Origin: Takakia lepidozioides
Lineage: Eukaryota; Streptophyta; Takakiopsida; Takakiales; Takakiaceae
DNA: 64,000 nt
Direction: 5' to 3'
Assembly (NCBI GenBank): GCA_030704615.1
Contig: CM060734.1
Span: forward strand, 63,754,042-63,818,041
Part shown: positions 10,539 through 22,700 of the stretch, one piece after another
Numbering within the stretch: position 1 is the stretch's first letter
How the letters are laid out: each line of letters begins with the position of its first letter
Notes under the pieces: model-generated
Seen by the model: only the letters and a program-made list of their open reading frames with translations
Databases searched by the model: none
Told to the model about the DNA's origin: nothing
Translations under genes and position numbers: made by a program

Positions 10539-13500
10539 GTGGCACAGTTGATAAAATCAGGCACCTCAACTATGACCACAGTTTCTGAAAGAAGATCAAG
10601 ACAAAGAGTCCCCAATGCCTCTTTTGGCACTTTTGGGCATGTGAAGATGCTTTGTGCGGCATGCAGACTGACAGAGGCTCTACAGACTTTAAACCAAAGA
10701 GGCATTTCAGCAGATTCAGATGTGTATGTCTGTCTCTTGCTTAAGTGCATCAAGATGGAAGGTCTGGAAGCTGGAAAACAGGTGCACACTCACATTATCC
10801 AAAGTGGATTCATGCCAAATGTTTTTCTACTCAACACCCTTGTCAACATGTATGTTAAGCATGGGAGCATCATGGATGCTCACCAAGTGTTCAATAGAAT
10901 GCCTCTACGATCTTTGATTACGTGGAATAGAATGTTGGCAGATTTACCAAGCATGGGTGTGGTAGGAATGCTTTGGAGACCTATGAGCAAATGCTGCACA
11001 AAGGGGTGAAGCCCAACCACATCACATTTGTTTGTGTATGCAATGCGTGTGCAAGCCTGGGAGCTCTGGAAAAGGGGAAAGAGGTCCATGGTGACATCGT
11101 CAAAGCTGGAATTGTACCAGATGTCATTCTGAACACTGCCTGGTGGACATGTATGCCAAATGTGGGTGCATTAAGGATGCGAAGGGAGTTCTCAACACTA
11201 TGGCTGAATGAGATGTGATGTCATGGAACGCGATGCTTGCAGGGTATGCACAACATGGACGTGGTATGGAGGCTTTGGAGACCTATGATCAAATGATGGG
11301 GGAAGGGTGAAACCCGACCACATCACATTTGTGGGCATTTGCAAAGCGTATGCAAGCCTGACAGCTCTGGAAAAGAGCAAAGAGGTCCATGGCAACATTG
11401 TCAGAGCTGCAATTGTACCAAATGTCATTCTGAACAATACCCTTGTGAACATGTATGAAGGGAGTGTTCGACTATATGGCTGAATGAGATGTGGTGTCGT
11501 GGAGTGCGATGATTGCAGGATATGCACAGTAAGGCTGCGGGATGGAGGCTTTGGAGACCTATGAGCAAATGATGTGCGAAGGGGTGAAGCCCAACCACAT
11601 AACATTTGTTTGCATTTGCAATGCGTGTACAAGCCTGGCAGCCCTGGAAAAGAGGTCCATGGTGACATCGTCAAATCTGGAATTGTACCCGATGTCATTC
11701 TGAACACTGCCCTGGTGGACATGTATGTCAAATGTGGGTGCATCGAGGATGCAAAGGGAGTGTTCAACAGTATGGCTGAACGAGATGTGGTGTCGTGGAG
11801 TGCGATGATTGCAGGATATGCACAGCAAGGGTGCAGGATGGAGGCTTTGGAGACCCATATGCGCACGAGACGCACTTCACCTTGTTCAAAAGACTCTTTC
11901 TTTCTTTCACCCGGCCGATCAATTCTTAACTTATCATCTTCCGACCTTCGGAGGTAGAACAATTTTGGGAAGGGAACACTGATTTGACTCAAGAAGAGCT
12001 CGCCAAATTATAAAGTAGGGTGCACCTAAGTAATCCTTTGGAACCCGGACAACTTCCTGAAGAAAGATTTTCAATCTCAGATGTGTAGAGCTCTCTTTGT
12101 CTTAAGTTTTGATCATGTACATTACACTCAACAGCTTCCAGATGTTGAGCATCATTTGTCCCTGGTTTAGTGTTAAGTCTGTCTTCGCTATCTTGGTGTC
12201 ATTTGAGCAAATGATGTGCGAAGGGGCGAAGATGGTCAACTGAAGGCAGCAGCGGCACAGTTGATAGAATCAGTTTGTGTTTGCAATGCGTGTGCAAGCC
12301 TGGGAGTCCTGGAAAAGGGGAAAGAGGTCCATGGTGACATCATCAAAACTGGAATTGTACCAGGTGTCATTCTGAACACTGCCTGGTGGACATGTAGGCC
12401 AAATGTGGGTTCAAGGATGCAAAGGCAGTTTTCAACAACATGGCCGTCGTGGAGCGCGATGCTTGCAGGGTATGCTTGCAGGGACGTGGGGCATAGAACT
12501 TCCCTGAACTTGTTTTAAGATGCAGAAAGAAAAGGTAGATTGTCAATACCTGATGTATGGGCACCTAATTGTTTATATCAAGGTAGGCTCAGCCTCGAGA
12601 TTTGGAAGTTGTTGAACAGAGGTGAAGAGCAGAAAACAGATATTGTCTTCAGGCAGCACTGGCACGTCCTGCCATCAGTGGGGACCTGAGAACTTTCATG
12701 GTGAGAAAGGATTGGAACACTGGCTGGAAGCAAACACTGCAGGCATCTTCACTGGCTGAGGAGAGAAGTGGGAGTGGCGAGGAACAACCATAGCACACAG
12801 GCATGTCAACATGTGTTCCGGTATCCTCCCCACCTCCGGCTTTCCCTCGCACTGTCAATGCAGCCACCTCCAGTTTGTGAACCCAGCTATCTGGCGCCTG
12901 TAGACCCTGCAAGCGCCCGTAGGTATGCTGTGCTACTTTACAACAGCCTGCATGCAACAGAATGTCATTCTGTCACTTTCTCAGCCGATCAGTCACTTGA
13001 TTGGTGTTTAAACTTTTGCTAGTCAACCCAGTGCTGTAAGTAACAGAGACTAGGAGAAGCTGTGGAGTGAATACTTTTCTGACCCCAGTGCTTGTGGTGT
13101 GCTTGTGCATGCGTGGCAGCCCTGGTGGTGACATCATCAAAGCCGGAGTTGTACCAGATGTTATTTTGGACACTGCCCTGGTGGACATGTATGCCAAATG
13201 TCAGCATTGAGGATGCAAAGGGAGTATATGACAATATGGCTGAACGAGGTATGGTGTCGTGGAGGGTGATGATCGCAGGATATGCCCAGCATGGTTGTCA
13301 TAGGGAGGTCCTGCAACTATTGGAAAGAATGCAAAATGAAGGCTTCAATCCAGACAGTAGCGCCTTTCTATGTGTTCTCTCTGCATGCAGCCATGCTGGC
13401 CTACTGGATGAAGGAAGATGATACTTCGATTCCTGAGTCCAGATCATGGTGTGACTCCGACGGTAAAGCACTTTGGCTGCATGGTGGACCTTCCTGGACG

Positions 13501-14033
13501 TGCGGGCAATTGGATGAAGCAAAGGACCTCATTAATAAAATGCCAACGGAACCAGATGCTGTGGTGTGGATGGCCTTGCTTGGTGCCTGCAGAAGCCATG
13601 GCAATCGCAAAGGTGAGTGAGATGATGAAGGTCGGAGGGGTTAAAGAGGAGCCAGGTCGCTGCTGCATTGAGGTTGGGAACAGGGTGCACACCTTTGTTG
13701 TAGATGACAAATTGAGGAAATCCATGCTAAGCTGAGAAGATTGTCTGGGCAGATGAAAGAGGCAGGGTATGTGCCTGACACACGCTTTGTATTACGTGGA
13801 GCAAAAGGAAGCTTCTCTTTGCTACCACAGTGAAGCTGGCCATTGGTTTTGGGCTGATAAGCATAGCCCCTCGGACGCCTCTCCGTCTCATCAAGAATCT
13901 TCGGGTGTGTGGTGACTGCCACACCTCCACCAAGTTCATCTCAAAGATTGTTGGCCGAGCAATTGTTGTATGGGACGCTAACCACTTTCACCACTTTAAA
14001 GATGGGGTTTGTTCTTGTGGGGATTACTGGTGA
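10539..14033 (+). pseudogene. PPR-DYW editing factor, decayed
   Basis: PLS-type PPR motifs are clear but scattered over frames. An opening block at 10539-11009 is followed by near-duplicate segments at about 10990-11310, 11311-11575, 11576-11860, 12216-12490 and 13092-13421, which share a GKEVHGDIVKAGIVPDVILNTA-like core. An E-domain piece covers 13418-13735. A DYW tail (13830-14033) keeps NLRVCGDCH and ends CSCGDYW with a stop. Premature stops and frameshifts recur, and unrelated sequence separates the motifs at about 11870-12200 and 12500-13080. Intact relatives act in mitochondria or plastids in C-to-U RNA editing. This copy cannot encode one protein. It is related to, but not a recent duplicate of, the intact gene at 19782-22949. 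Confidence 0.85.
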
Positions 14034-14350
14034 AACGTTGTCTTGTTTGTTGGAATGGCGCGGATGCCTTGCTTCATTCTTTGATCTGTGTAGCTACTCA
14101 GTTCGTCCACCATTTCCTGAGAATATTGGCCATGATGTACTGTTGAGGGCATTTCCGTACCATAGATCCACAGGAAACAGTAGCGGGGTCTACAGGTAGT
14201 TAGTGAAGGGGGGGATTTTGACTGTCTTTGGTGATAGTGGAAGGAAATCAGAGTGCTGTCATGTTTATGGTGTGGGTGGTGGATCTTCTCCAGAGCTTGA
14301 CGATGAAAGTGAAAATGATTCGCAATGACCTTGATTAGAGGGGCAGCCTT

Positions 14351-14707
14351 GTGCACAAGTTTGTTCAGCATCTTTTATTTGGACATGTTTGTATGTTGCT
14401 TGTGGTGCTGCTTCAGATTGAGCAGAATAGTATCACCTTTGTATCTCTTCTGTGTGCATGTAGCTTTGGGGGTCTTGAAGGCCATCACTACTTTGATTCC
14501 ATGACTGAAGCTCATGGCCTCATGCCTATAGTTGAGCATTTTGGCTGCATGGTAGACCTTTTTAGCTGTGTAGATTGGATGAGGCAGAGGACCTCATCAC
14601 TAAAATGCCCATCCAACCAGATGTTGGGGTGTGGAGGGCCATGCTTGGTGCCTGCAGAGTTCATGGCTATGTATCATCGCATTGATGGACACTTTTGGGT
14701 ATGTTAA
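14351..14707 (+). pseudogene. PPR E-domain remnant
   Basis: The frame includes an ITFVSLLCACSFGGL-type motif, then [10 protein letters not shown] and a degraded E-motif (PCLVPAEFMAM). This corresponds to the last PPR and E region of a DYW protein, displaced downstream of the preceding pseudogene's DYW end. It probably marks a second, truncated PPR gene copy. No DYW tail follows. Confidence 0.6.
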
Positions 14708-15239
14708 ATGCTACTTATAGTATCTGATTGCCAGCGTATAGTCTGACTCATTGGCAACTCTCAAGGTTAGTGGTGGCATTCTCATAATAGATAGTAATTG
14801 TATAGAGCCACAATGCAGCCACCAGTGGAGAGGTTACTCTAGCTTGGCTGTAACAAACCCTGCTGACCTACTTAGGTGCATATCAAGCACAGGCTTGTGA
14901 TATGGTAATGAACAACTAGCATATCATGCCTGCTTCATCTAAGGGAACCAACTGACTCTCTCCATGTGTGACTCCAACAACATTATATAGATCTTGCAAC
15001 ACTGCTCTAACATGCTGTTTTGTTGTTCCTGAGACTTCAATTTGTGACTTCACTTGAGAGGCTCAAAGTGTGAGAATAGGTTTCTCCCATATTCTATACA
15101 AACTGATAAAACGGTCAACTAACTGAGAGGCTAATCAACACTGTGTTGGTAGGTTTCAGTGTGTAACTGCCTCATGGATTGAACTTTTTCCTCTCTTTTT
15201 TAACAAACTTTTCCGCATTATGGAGAATAAATTCATATA
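14708..15239. other. No recognisable feature
   Basis: Low-complexity AT-leaning sequence. I see no coding frame, RNA gene or repeat that I can name. Confidence 0.5.
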
Positions 15240-15938
15240 TCTATACTATATCTTTAAATTAATAATCTAAACTGTTTTTAATGGGCGATGAAAAATAGAT
15301 TAGTATAATTACGTGTATCACAACCAATGGCTATGCGCTAACGGCTCCTCTTTGCAAAGAGTGAAATCTACTTTCATCCATAATAAACCTGAAAATTTCT
15401 AGACATTGAACACCAAGAATTGTGGCTGGCTAGTCATGGAGGCAAATGACAAAGTCAGTGCCATGCCATCGGAAGGCCTCACTTGGACTGCGTAAGAATT
15501 TTTGATATAACTCTTTAGTGTATTTAGCATAAAACATTTTGTAGAGTAAAATAAAATAAGTGGATTATATTGGTATAAAATGAAAGTACATATCCAGTTA
15601 ACCCTTCACTGCTTATCAGGGTTCAGATGTATCCCACTAACTTTTGCATATGACAATAATTTTCACTCTTTGCTCCAAAACACTCCATGAGATTTCTGGA
15701 AAACTTCATTTGGGGTATAGCATCCTTGAGTGGGCCCTGCCTCTCATCAAACAAGGGAAGCAAGTATGCAATAGACTTCAAGCCACCGACTTCAAGAGAC
15801 AGTTGATACATCTGGCAATTTCTTGCAAAAAACAATGAAATCCGGGATCTATGTATGTAACACCACCCCCTTTTTGTGCAAATTCAACATAGTTCTCAGA
15901 ATTTGTCGCTAGTAGTGCGGAGCAACGCGAAGCCCTAG
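15240..15938 (+). mobile_element. Non-autonomous Helitron-like element, 699 bp
   Basis: The 5' edge reads A|TCTATACTATATC, matching the TCTMTACTA-type start of plant Helitrons. The 3' edge reads GTGCGGAGCAACGCGAAGCC then CTAG|T, fitting the CTRR terminus between A and T, although the stem upstream is weak. It has no helicase or Rep gene. Its 3' 390 bp are repeated at 16340-16797 with the same CTAG|T end, which supports a real terminus. Non-autonomous Helitrons rely on an autonomous copy elsewhere. Confidence 0.5.
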
Positions 15939-15944
15939 TTTTTT

Positions 15945-16180
15945 TTTTTCATGAAACTAATATTTAAATTCAGCAAAAGCAAATAAACTTTTTGGGGCAT
16001 GCAAAGGTTCGATCTCACATCGTCCATGCCAATTATTAAGCATCATTCAATACTAGAGTCTATATATCATAACTTTTGTTCCACGGATGGTTTTTATGTA
16101 ATTAATGTTTATTTATACGAATGTAGCGGGATTTGACCCCAAAATCATCTGGATGACACATATTGTATTAACTGGTGGAG
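15945..16180. repeat. Dispersed repeat and tRNA-derived fragment
   Basis: 15945-16090 resembles 8640-8815. At about 16126-16180 the minus strand reads GGGGTCAAATCCCGCTAC after an AGTT-containing stretch, which aligns with the tRNA-related head of the SINE at 45337-45549. It looks like a fragment of the same SINE family with a decayed A box. Confidence 0.35.
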
Positions 16181-16339
16181 GCACATCTTCCAAATTTGGA
16201 TGTAGATATATCTAAATTTGGGCATTTTCTAATGTAGGTGTTCTTGGCGTAGGTATTATGTAGTGAAGGTATTATCTGGTGTAGATACATCAGGATCCTC
16301 GCTCAAGTAGTGATGCGTGGTCTCCTCTTGAGGGAGGAG

Positions 16340-16797
16340 CCAACAATAAAGTAAGTGGATTATATTGGTATAATACAAAAGTACATATCTAGTTAACCCT
16401 TCACTACTTACCAGGTTCAGGTGGATCCCTCTAACTTTTGCATATGATAATAATTTTCACTCTTTCTTCAAGATCATTTATAGCTCATGAGGTGGCAGAC
16501 TTGCTCCAAAAAACTTCATGAGATTTCTGGAAAACTTCATTTAGCGTACGACGCTCCCAACATCCTCGAGCGGCCCTACCTCTCATCAAACAAAGGAAGC
16601 AAATATGCGACAGACTCCAAGCCACTGAGACAGCTGATACATTTGGCATTGAAATGTTTACCACTTTTCTTGCGAAAAACAATGAAATACGGGATGTATG
16701 TATGTAACACCATCAGGATGACCCACCCTTTTTTGTGAAAATTGAACGTAGTACTCAGAATTCGTCGCTAGTAGTGCGGAGCAACGCAAAGCACTAG
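16340..16797 (+). mobile_element. Second Helitron-like copy (3' part)
   Basis: It aligns with about 15545-15938, from AAGTGGATTATATTGGTATAA to a matching GTAGTGCGGAGCAACGC terminus and CTAG|T at 16794-16798. The 5' edge is uncertain: TCTATATATCATAAC at 16059 is a candidate, but sequence on both sides of it is shared with another repeat. The 3' edge abuts LINE sequence at 16799. Confidence 0.45.
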
Positions 16798-16798
16798 T

Positions 16799-18740
16799 AT
16801 AACATTAAATGCTTTCAATTGTAGGGAGGGCCCTAGTCGCAAACCAGATTCTGCAGGCCTCATTATGGTTCTTCGCTATTGTTTGGAACCCAGACCAACT
16901 ATGCTCAAGGAGATTAAAGCCCTCACGCGCAATTTCATTTGGCGGCAGGAATGTCTTTGGCAAATCCTGTTTGCGAACTACAACACGGACTCTTGGTATT
17001 TTACTCGCGCAAACCCCCCGGTGGGCATTTTGGGAGGGGCGGGGTTTCACCCACATTGCAGCCATGCGCTCTGGAGAAAATTTCCTTATAGAAGGCCATA
17101 TCAGGAACCTTCGGTAGAAGGAGACCCAAGGCCTGCGGCACTCTTCTTGCCAATATCCCACGATACATGACTCCGTTACTGGGTGAGGAAGGTCGGAATT
17201 GGGCGGCCCCTGCCTAGATGGCTTACATCCAGGGCAATGACAAATCAATGATTCTTGTCATAGAAACTCATGGATCCATGGCATTTGGACTGGGGTTTCA
17301 CACGGATTGTGAAGGTGACCTTGCATATACAGGAATGGTAGAGGTGGATAAAACAATCTTATTCCACATAAGAGTGCTTGATGGCAAAGGAAACGCCAAC
17401 CCCGAAGCTCAATGGGCCCGTCATGAAACCCTCACCTGGTTCCTCATGTGTCCTTTGGAAGATCTACAGTTTGACCCAGGTGAGTGGAAGTGGATGGATA
17501 AGAAGAAGACCCCATTCTTCGGATACTCGGTGAAAAAAAGGTACTCCCTTGCCAACCCACCCCGCTCTTTTGTAGGCAAATGGTCAGCTAAGTGGGCCAA
17601 CATCCAATTCGTCCAAGGAATCTGGGACAAAATTTGGAAAGTTGTGTGGAGAAAGTATAGGCCTGCAAAGATATCAGGCTTCCTTTGGAAGCTCACACAT
17701 AGAATCATTCCAGTCAGACAACGACCACACGAGAATAATCCTACCTGTACTCCCTTGCATAAACGGAATCCATAGAACACTTTGTTGTTCTGCAATCTAT
17801 CTAGCATGATATGGAGGCTGGTTCTCTCATTATATTCTCACTGGGCTTCATTCCCAACTCCTTCCCCTCCATCTCTCCAGCTTTTGAACTTCCTGCCTGG
17901 TCTGCCAATGAGTGCTTGCCCAGTTTGGGCTGCTACTCTTAGAGCCCACACTCTGTGGAATCTATGGAGAGCCAAATGTAATTGGGTTTATGAGGAAAAC
18001 CCCCCAGGGGCATATCAATCTTGTTTCATATTTATTATGATCTGTTAACTGAGGGGCGGAAAGCATGGGACACTGTTGGTGCAGCTCTTCCCAGAACTTC
18101 GGAGCAATAAGGGAAACTTACTTCAAGATTTCGTTAAGTCTTGGGGCAAAGGCGACTTGCTCAGCTCCAGTCTTCCCAACATGCGCTTTACCTGGCATCA
18201 ATCCATCCCCCCTCAAGGGGAGGTCCCCTGGTGATGGAGACGAAGCAGATTTCAACTGGAGATATAAGAAAAGTCGAGGCCCCAAATTTAGAACTCAGCT
18301 CAAGTTTTGAATACTGCAGTCTTGACAATGTCACTGCAAGTCTTCTCCAGCTCCTTACCTTCTCGGCTCACTACCTCCGAGCTGCGCTCTTCATCTTCAG
18401 ATGACCTTCGGACTGTTATTCTAAATGCAGCTTTGCCTCTCCTCACTTACCTTTTTTCGGGACCGCTTAGTATCTTACACTCTTGCATAGATCCTTCTTA
18501 GTACTCTTAGTTTCTACCTTTGCATAGCACCTCTCCTTATCTCTCTTGCAATCTCTGCTTCACCACTATTCACTCCCTCCTTCTCTCTTGTTAGCAAGTT
18601 GGCTAGGGTCATGGGAATCTTCCCCCTCAATAAGCCTTCACGGCCTTCTTGGTGGTTATTTTTTCCACCTATGTGACATCTTTTTAATTCATTTGACTAA
18701 AAGGGCCTCTGTCCCCTTTTCTCTGAAAAAAAAAAAAAAC
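16799..18740 (+). mobile_element. LINE 3' portion with poly(A) tail
   Basis: Frames from 16809 encode the C-terminal end of a plant L1-type reverse transcriptase (LSIVGRALVANQILQASLW, then a RNFIW segment). From 17218 a zf-RVT-like domain follows (FFGYSVKKRYSL, then WRKYRPAKISGFLWKLTHR). An approximately 700-bp 3' region ends in a 14-A tract at 18726-18739. The catalytic RT core and endonuclease are missing, and frames are shifted. The orientation and poly(A) fit target-primed retroposition followed by decay. I could not find the target-site duplication. Confidence 0.8.
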
Positions 18741-19781
18741 AAATAACCTTCAAGGACTTGTATCAATCCCTACTAGGTGCCAGGGGTATAACTTGTTAAT
18801 TATAAGATATATTGTGAACTCATTCTTTTATGGCAAAATTTTCTGAAAGTCCTTATTTCTTCTATGTCACAGTGGGCCTGTCCTCCTCTTGTGTCCCATA
18901 GTGGACCTACTGATTGAACCGTCCAGGCCACTTCAGCCTTGGGCTTGCAGAGTGGACTAACTTATACACTGGATCCTCTGGCGGGCTGGTTCCTGGAGCG
19001 ACTATCCAGTGGACCCTTGGTAAGGCACCCGACTTATGACGTGGCCCCATGGGGCGTACAGGCAGGGCCAATTGGCGCATTGAAGACCTTAATATTAAAA
19101 AATCAGAAGCAATTATTCCTTAGCACCTTTGAATACAACCTATTACCATGGATCTGTGCTGTAAAGACATAACCCCTCTCAGAGTATGTGTTGGATAACA
19201 ACCACATCGAGATGCTTTTCTTTTGATGTGTCCTCAGTTTTGGTTGACAATTAGGTACCTTCAAGATGTTGCTTGTCCAGTATGTGCTTCAAATGCTTCT
19301 TTACATCTTTGAGATGCATTTTAGTTTCATTCCCTCGTGGGTATCTCGCCAGGAATCACAATTGCTACGGCGTGATGCATCCACTTCCTGGGGTGGTTCA
19401 ACACTGATACAATCTGCTTTCAGACATCTATCTTTCATTTTGGAACTTGGGGCCTCTGAGGAGAAATTGTGAAATTTCCACTCAATGAATGTTGAGTGCT
19501 ACAACTTGGTGTTGGCTCTGAAATCAAGAATGCCTGAAGTGCGGCAGATATAGCAAATGACACATCTCCTCTGTTGGCACTCTAAGGGAAAAGAAGATAT
19601 TGCCTGAATGCATTGCACAATGTGTGGTTGTATATGCAGCAGGCACCAAGAGAGGAAGAGAGAGACAAAACCTTGATCCATCACTCCCGTAGGAGTGACA
19701 CTGGGAAGAGAGACTCCAATGAGCTTGGACTCTATCATCCCAAGACCTCACAAAATCTGGTTGTAGTTCGTTCCACTATCA
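18741..19781. other. Intergenic, 3' flank of the PPR gene
   Basis: No protein family, RNA gene or repeat was recognised. The last few hundred bases before 19782 probably include the 3' untranslated region of the minus-strand PPR gene. Confidence 0.4.
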
Positions 19782-22700
19782 TCACCAATAGTCCCCACAA
19801 GAACATGCACCATTCTTGAAGTGATGAAAGCGGTTGGTGTCCCTTGCAACAATTTCTCGTCCAACAATCTTGGAGATAAACTTGGTGGCACTGTGGCAAT
19901 CACCGCAGACCCGAAGGTTCTTAAATATATGGATAGGTGTCCCAGGGGGTGTGCTAATTAGGCCGAAAGCAATGGCCAACTTTTCACTGTGGTGGCAAAG
20001 GGCCTGTTCCTTCTGCTGCTGCTCGACATCATGCATCACAAACCGTGTGTCTGGCACATATCCCACCTCCTTTATCTGCCTAGTCAATCTCTCTAACTCT
20101 GCATGGATTTCCTCTGCTTGTGGGTGTGATCTATCTTCTACAGTGAAAGTATGCACCCTGTTGTTGACCTGAATCCAGCTGCACCCTGGCTCTTTTCTGA
20201 CCCCTCTGTCCTTCATTATTTTTCTTACGTTTGCTACATTATCCCACCTACCAGCCACAGCATAGATGTTTGACAGCAGCACATACACGGCAGCGTTTTG
20301 TGGTTGCAACTTGAGAGCACAGTCTGCAGCCCGTTCAGCCAGCTCCACATTGCCATAAATTCTGCAGGCGCCAAGCAAGGCCCCCCATACAGCAGCACCT
20401 GGTTCAAATGGCATGCCGTGAATAAACTCCTCTGCCTCATCCAAATGCCCTGCACGGCCAAGAAGGTCAACCATGCAGCCATAGTGTTGTTCTGTTGGTG
20501 TGATGCCATAATCTCGACTCATGGAATGGAAGAGATGATAGCCTTCATCCACTAGGCCCATATGGCTGCATGCAGATAGAACACCAATAAATGTGACATT
20601 GTCTGGATGCACTCCTTCCCATTGCATTTGGTCGAAGGTTTGGACAGCCTCCTTACCATGCCCATGCTGGGCATATCCACCAATCATCACATTCCATGAG
20701 ATGACATCTCGATTAATAATAGTGTCAAACACTTGCCGTGCATCTCCAACACTTCCACACTTGGAATACATATCAACAAGTACATTTCCCACCCGAACAT
20801 CTGACTCCAATCCAGATCGCAGGAAGTAGGCATGCACTCGCTTGCCCTCCTCCAGGGCAGCTAGGCTGGTACATGCAGTGAGGATGCTTATGAAAGTGAC
20901 CTTGTCTCCCTCCACGCCTTCTCTTTGCATTTGCCAAAAGACTTCCAATGCCTCTGCACAATGACCATGCTGAGTTAATCCTGCAATCATCGCAGTCCAG
21001 GAGACCACATTCTGTTCAGGCATTTTAAAGAACACTCTTTGTGCATCCATCATACTCCCACACTTGCAATACATACTGACAAGCGAATTCCCAACTTGAA
21101 TATCTGACTCAAATCCTGATTTAACAATTGCTGCATGGAGCCGCTTGCCCTGTTCCAGAGCTGCTGGGCTGCTACATGTATGGAGGATGCTAATGAATGT
21201 GACTTTGTCTGGCTTGGCGTCTTCTTCTCGTTGCATTTGGCCAAACACTTCCAAGGCCTCTGCACTATACCCTTGCTGTGCTGATCCTGATATCATTGCA
21301 TTCCATGAGATTACATCTCTCGTGGGCATTTTGTTAAACACACAGCGTCCATCCACTACACTCCCACACTTGCAATACATATTAACAAGTGAAGTCGCCA
21401 CCCGAATATCTGAGTCAAAACCAGCTTCGATGATGCCTGTATGGAGCCGTTTACCCCGTTCCAGAGCTATAGGGCTGGCGCATGCATTGAGAACGCTAAC
21501 AAAAGTGACTTTGTCTGCCATCACGCCTTCTCTTTGCATTTGCCAAAAGAGACCAAAAGAATCCTCAACATGACCATGCTCAGCACATGCTGCAATCATT
21601 ACATTCCATGAGATCACGTTTCGCTTGGGCATTCTGTTAAACACTCGAAGCGCATCCATCACACTCTCACACTTACAATACATGCTCACAAGCGAATTCC
21701 CCACTTGCATATCTGAATTGAATCCGGATTTAATGACACCTGCATGGAGCTGCTTGCCCACTTCAAGAGCTGCTGGGCTGGTGCATGTATTGAGGATGCT
21801 AATGAACGTGACCTTATCAGGTTTGACGCCTTCTGCTATCATTTTCTTAAAGACTTCCAGCGCCTCTACAACATGCCCTTGCTGGGCTAAGCCCGTGATC
21901 ATCGCATTCCATGAAACAACATTTCGTTTAGGCATTTTGTCGAACACCCTGCGCGCATCCGCCACACTCCCGCACTTGCAATACATGCTGACAAGTGCAG
22001 TCCCCACTCGGACGCTTGACACAAATCCGGCTTTGATGATATCCAGATGAAGCCCTCTCCCCTGCTCCAGAGCTGCTGTGTTGGCACATGCATTGAGTAT
22101 ACTAATGAAAGTGACCTTGTCTGCCATCATGCCTTCTCTTTGCATTTGCCAAAAGAGATCGAATGCCTGCTCAGCATGACCATACTGAGCAGATCCTGCA
22201 ATCATCGCATTCCATGAGATCACATCTCGCTGACGCATTTTGCTAAACACATGGCTCGCATCCCCCATACTCCCGCACTTGCAATACATGCTGAGGAGGG
22301 CAGTCCCCACTCGGACATCTGACTCAAATCCAGCTTTGATGATGTGGGCATGGACCTGCTTGCCCTCTTCCAGAACTCCCGGACCCACAAGGGCCTTGAG
22401 AATGCTCAAGAAGGTTATCTCGTTTGGCATCACGCCTTCCTTTTGCATCTGTTGAAACAGCTCAAATAAGACTTCACCACGCCCTTGCCGTGCTAGTCCG
22501 GCAATCATCGCAGTCCATGAGATCACGTCCCCACTAGTCACACAAGTGCCCTTGTGTCCTTCCAACCTATCGCGTCCTCGTCTTTCCACTCCGTTAGAAG
22601 CAGCGGTGGTAGTGGACATGCCAAGCCTCTGATCCCCGACAAACAACCGGGTCTGCTTCCAGACTTCCAGAACTGCAGCTAGGAAGTGCTTCAAACATAC

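Noticed and set aside
20550-22550. A satellite with 303-bp period
   Set aside because: The period is the P-L-S triplet of the PPR protein and the frame is fully open; it is coding.
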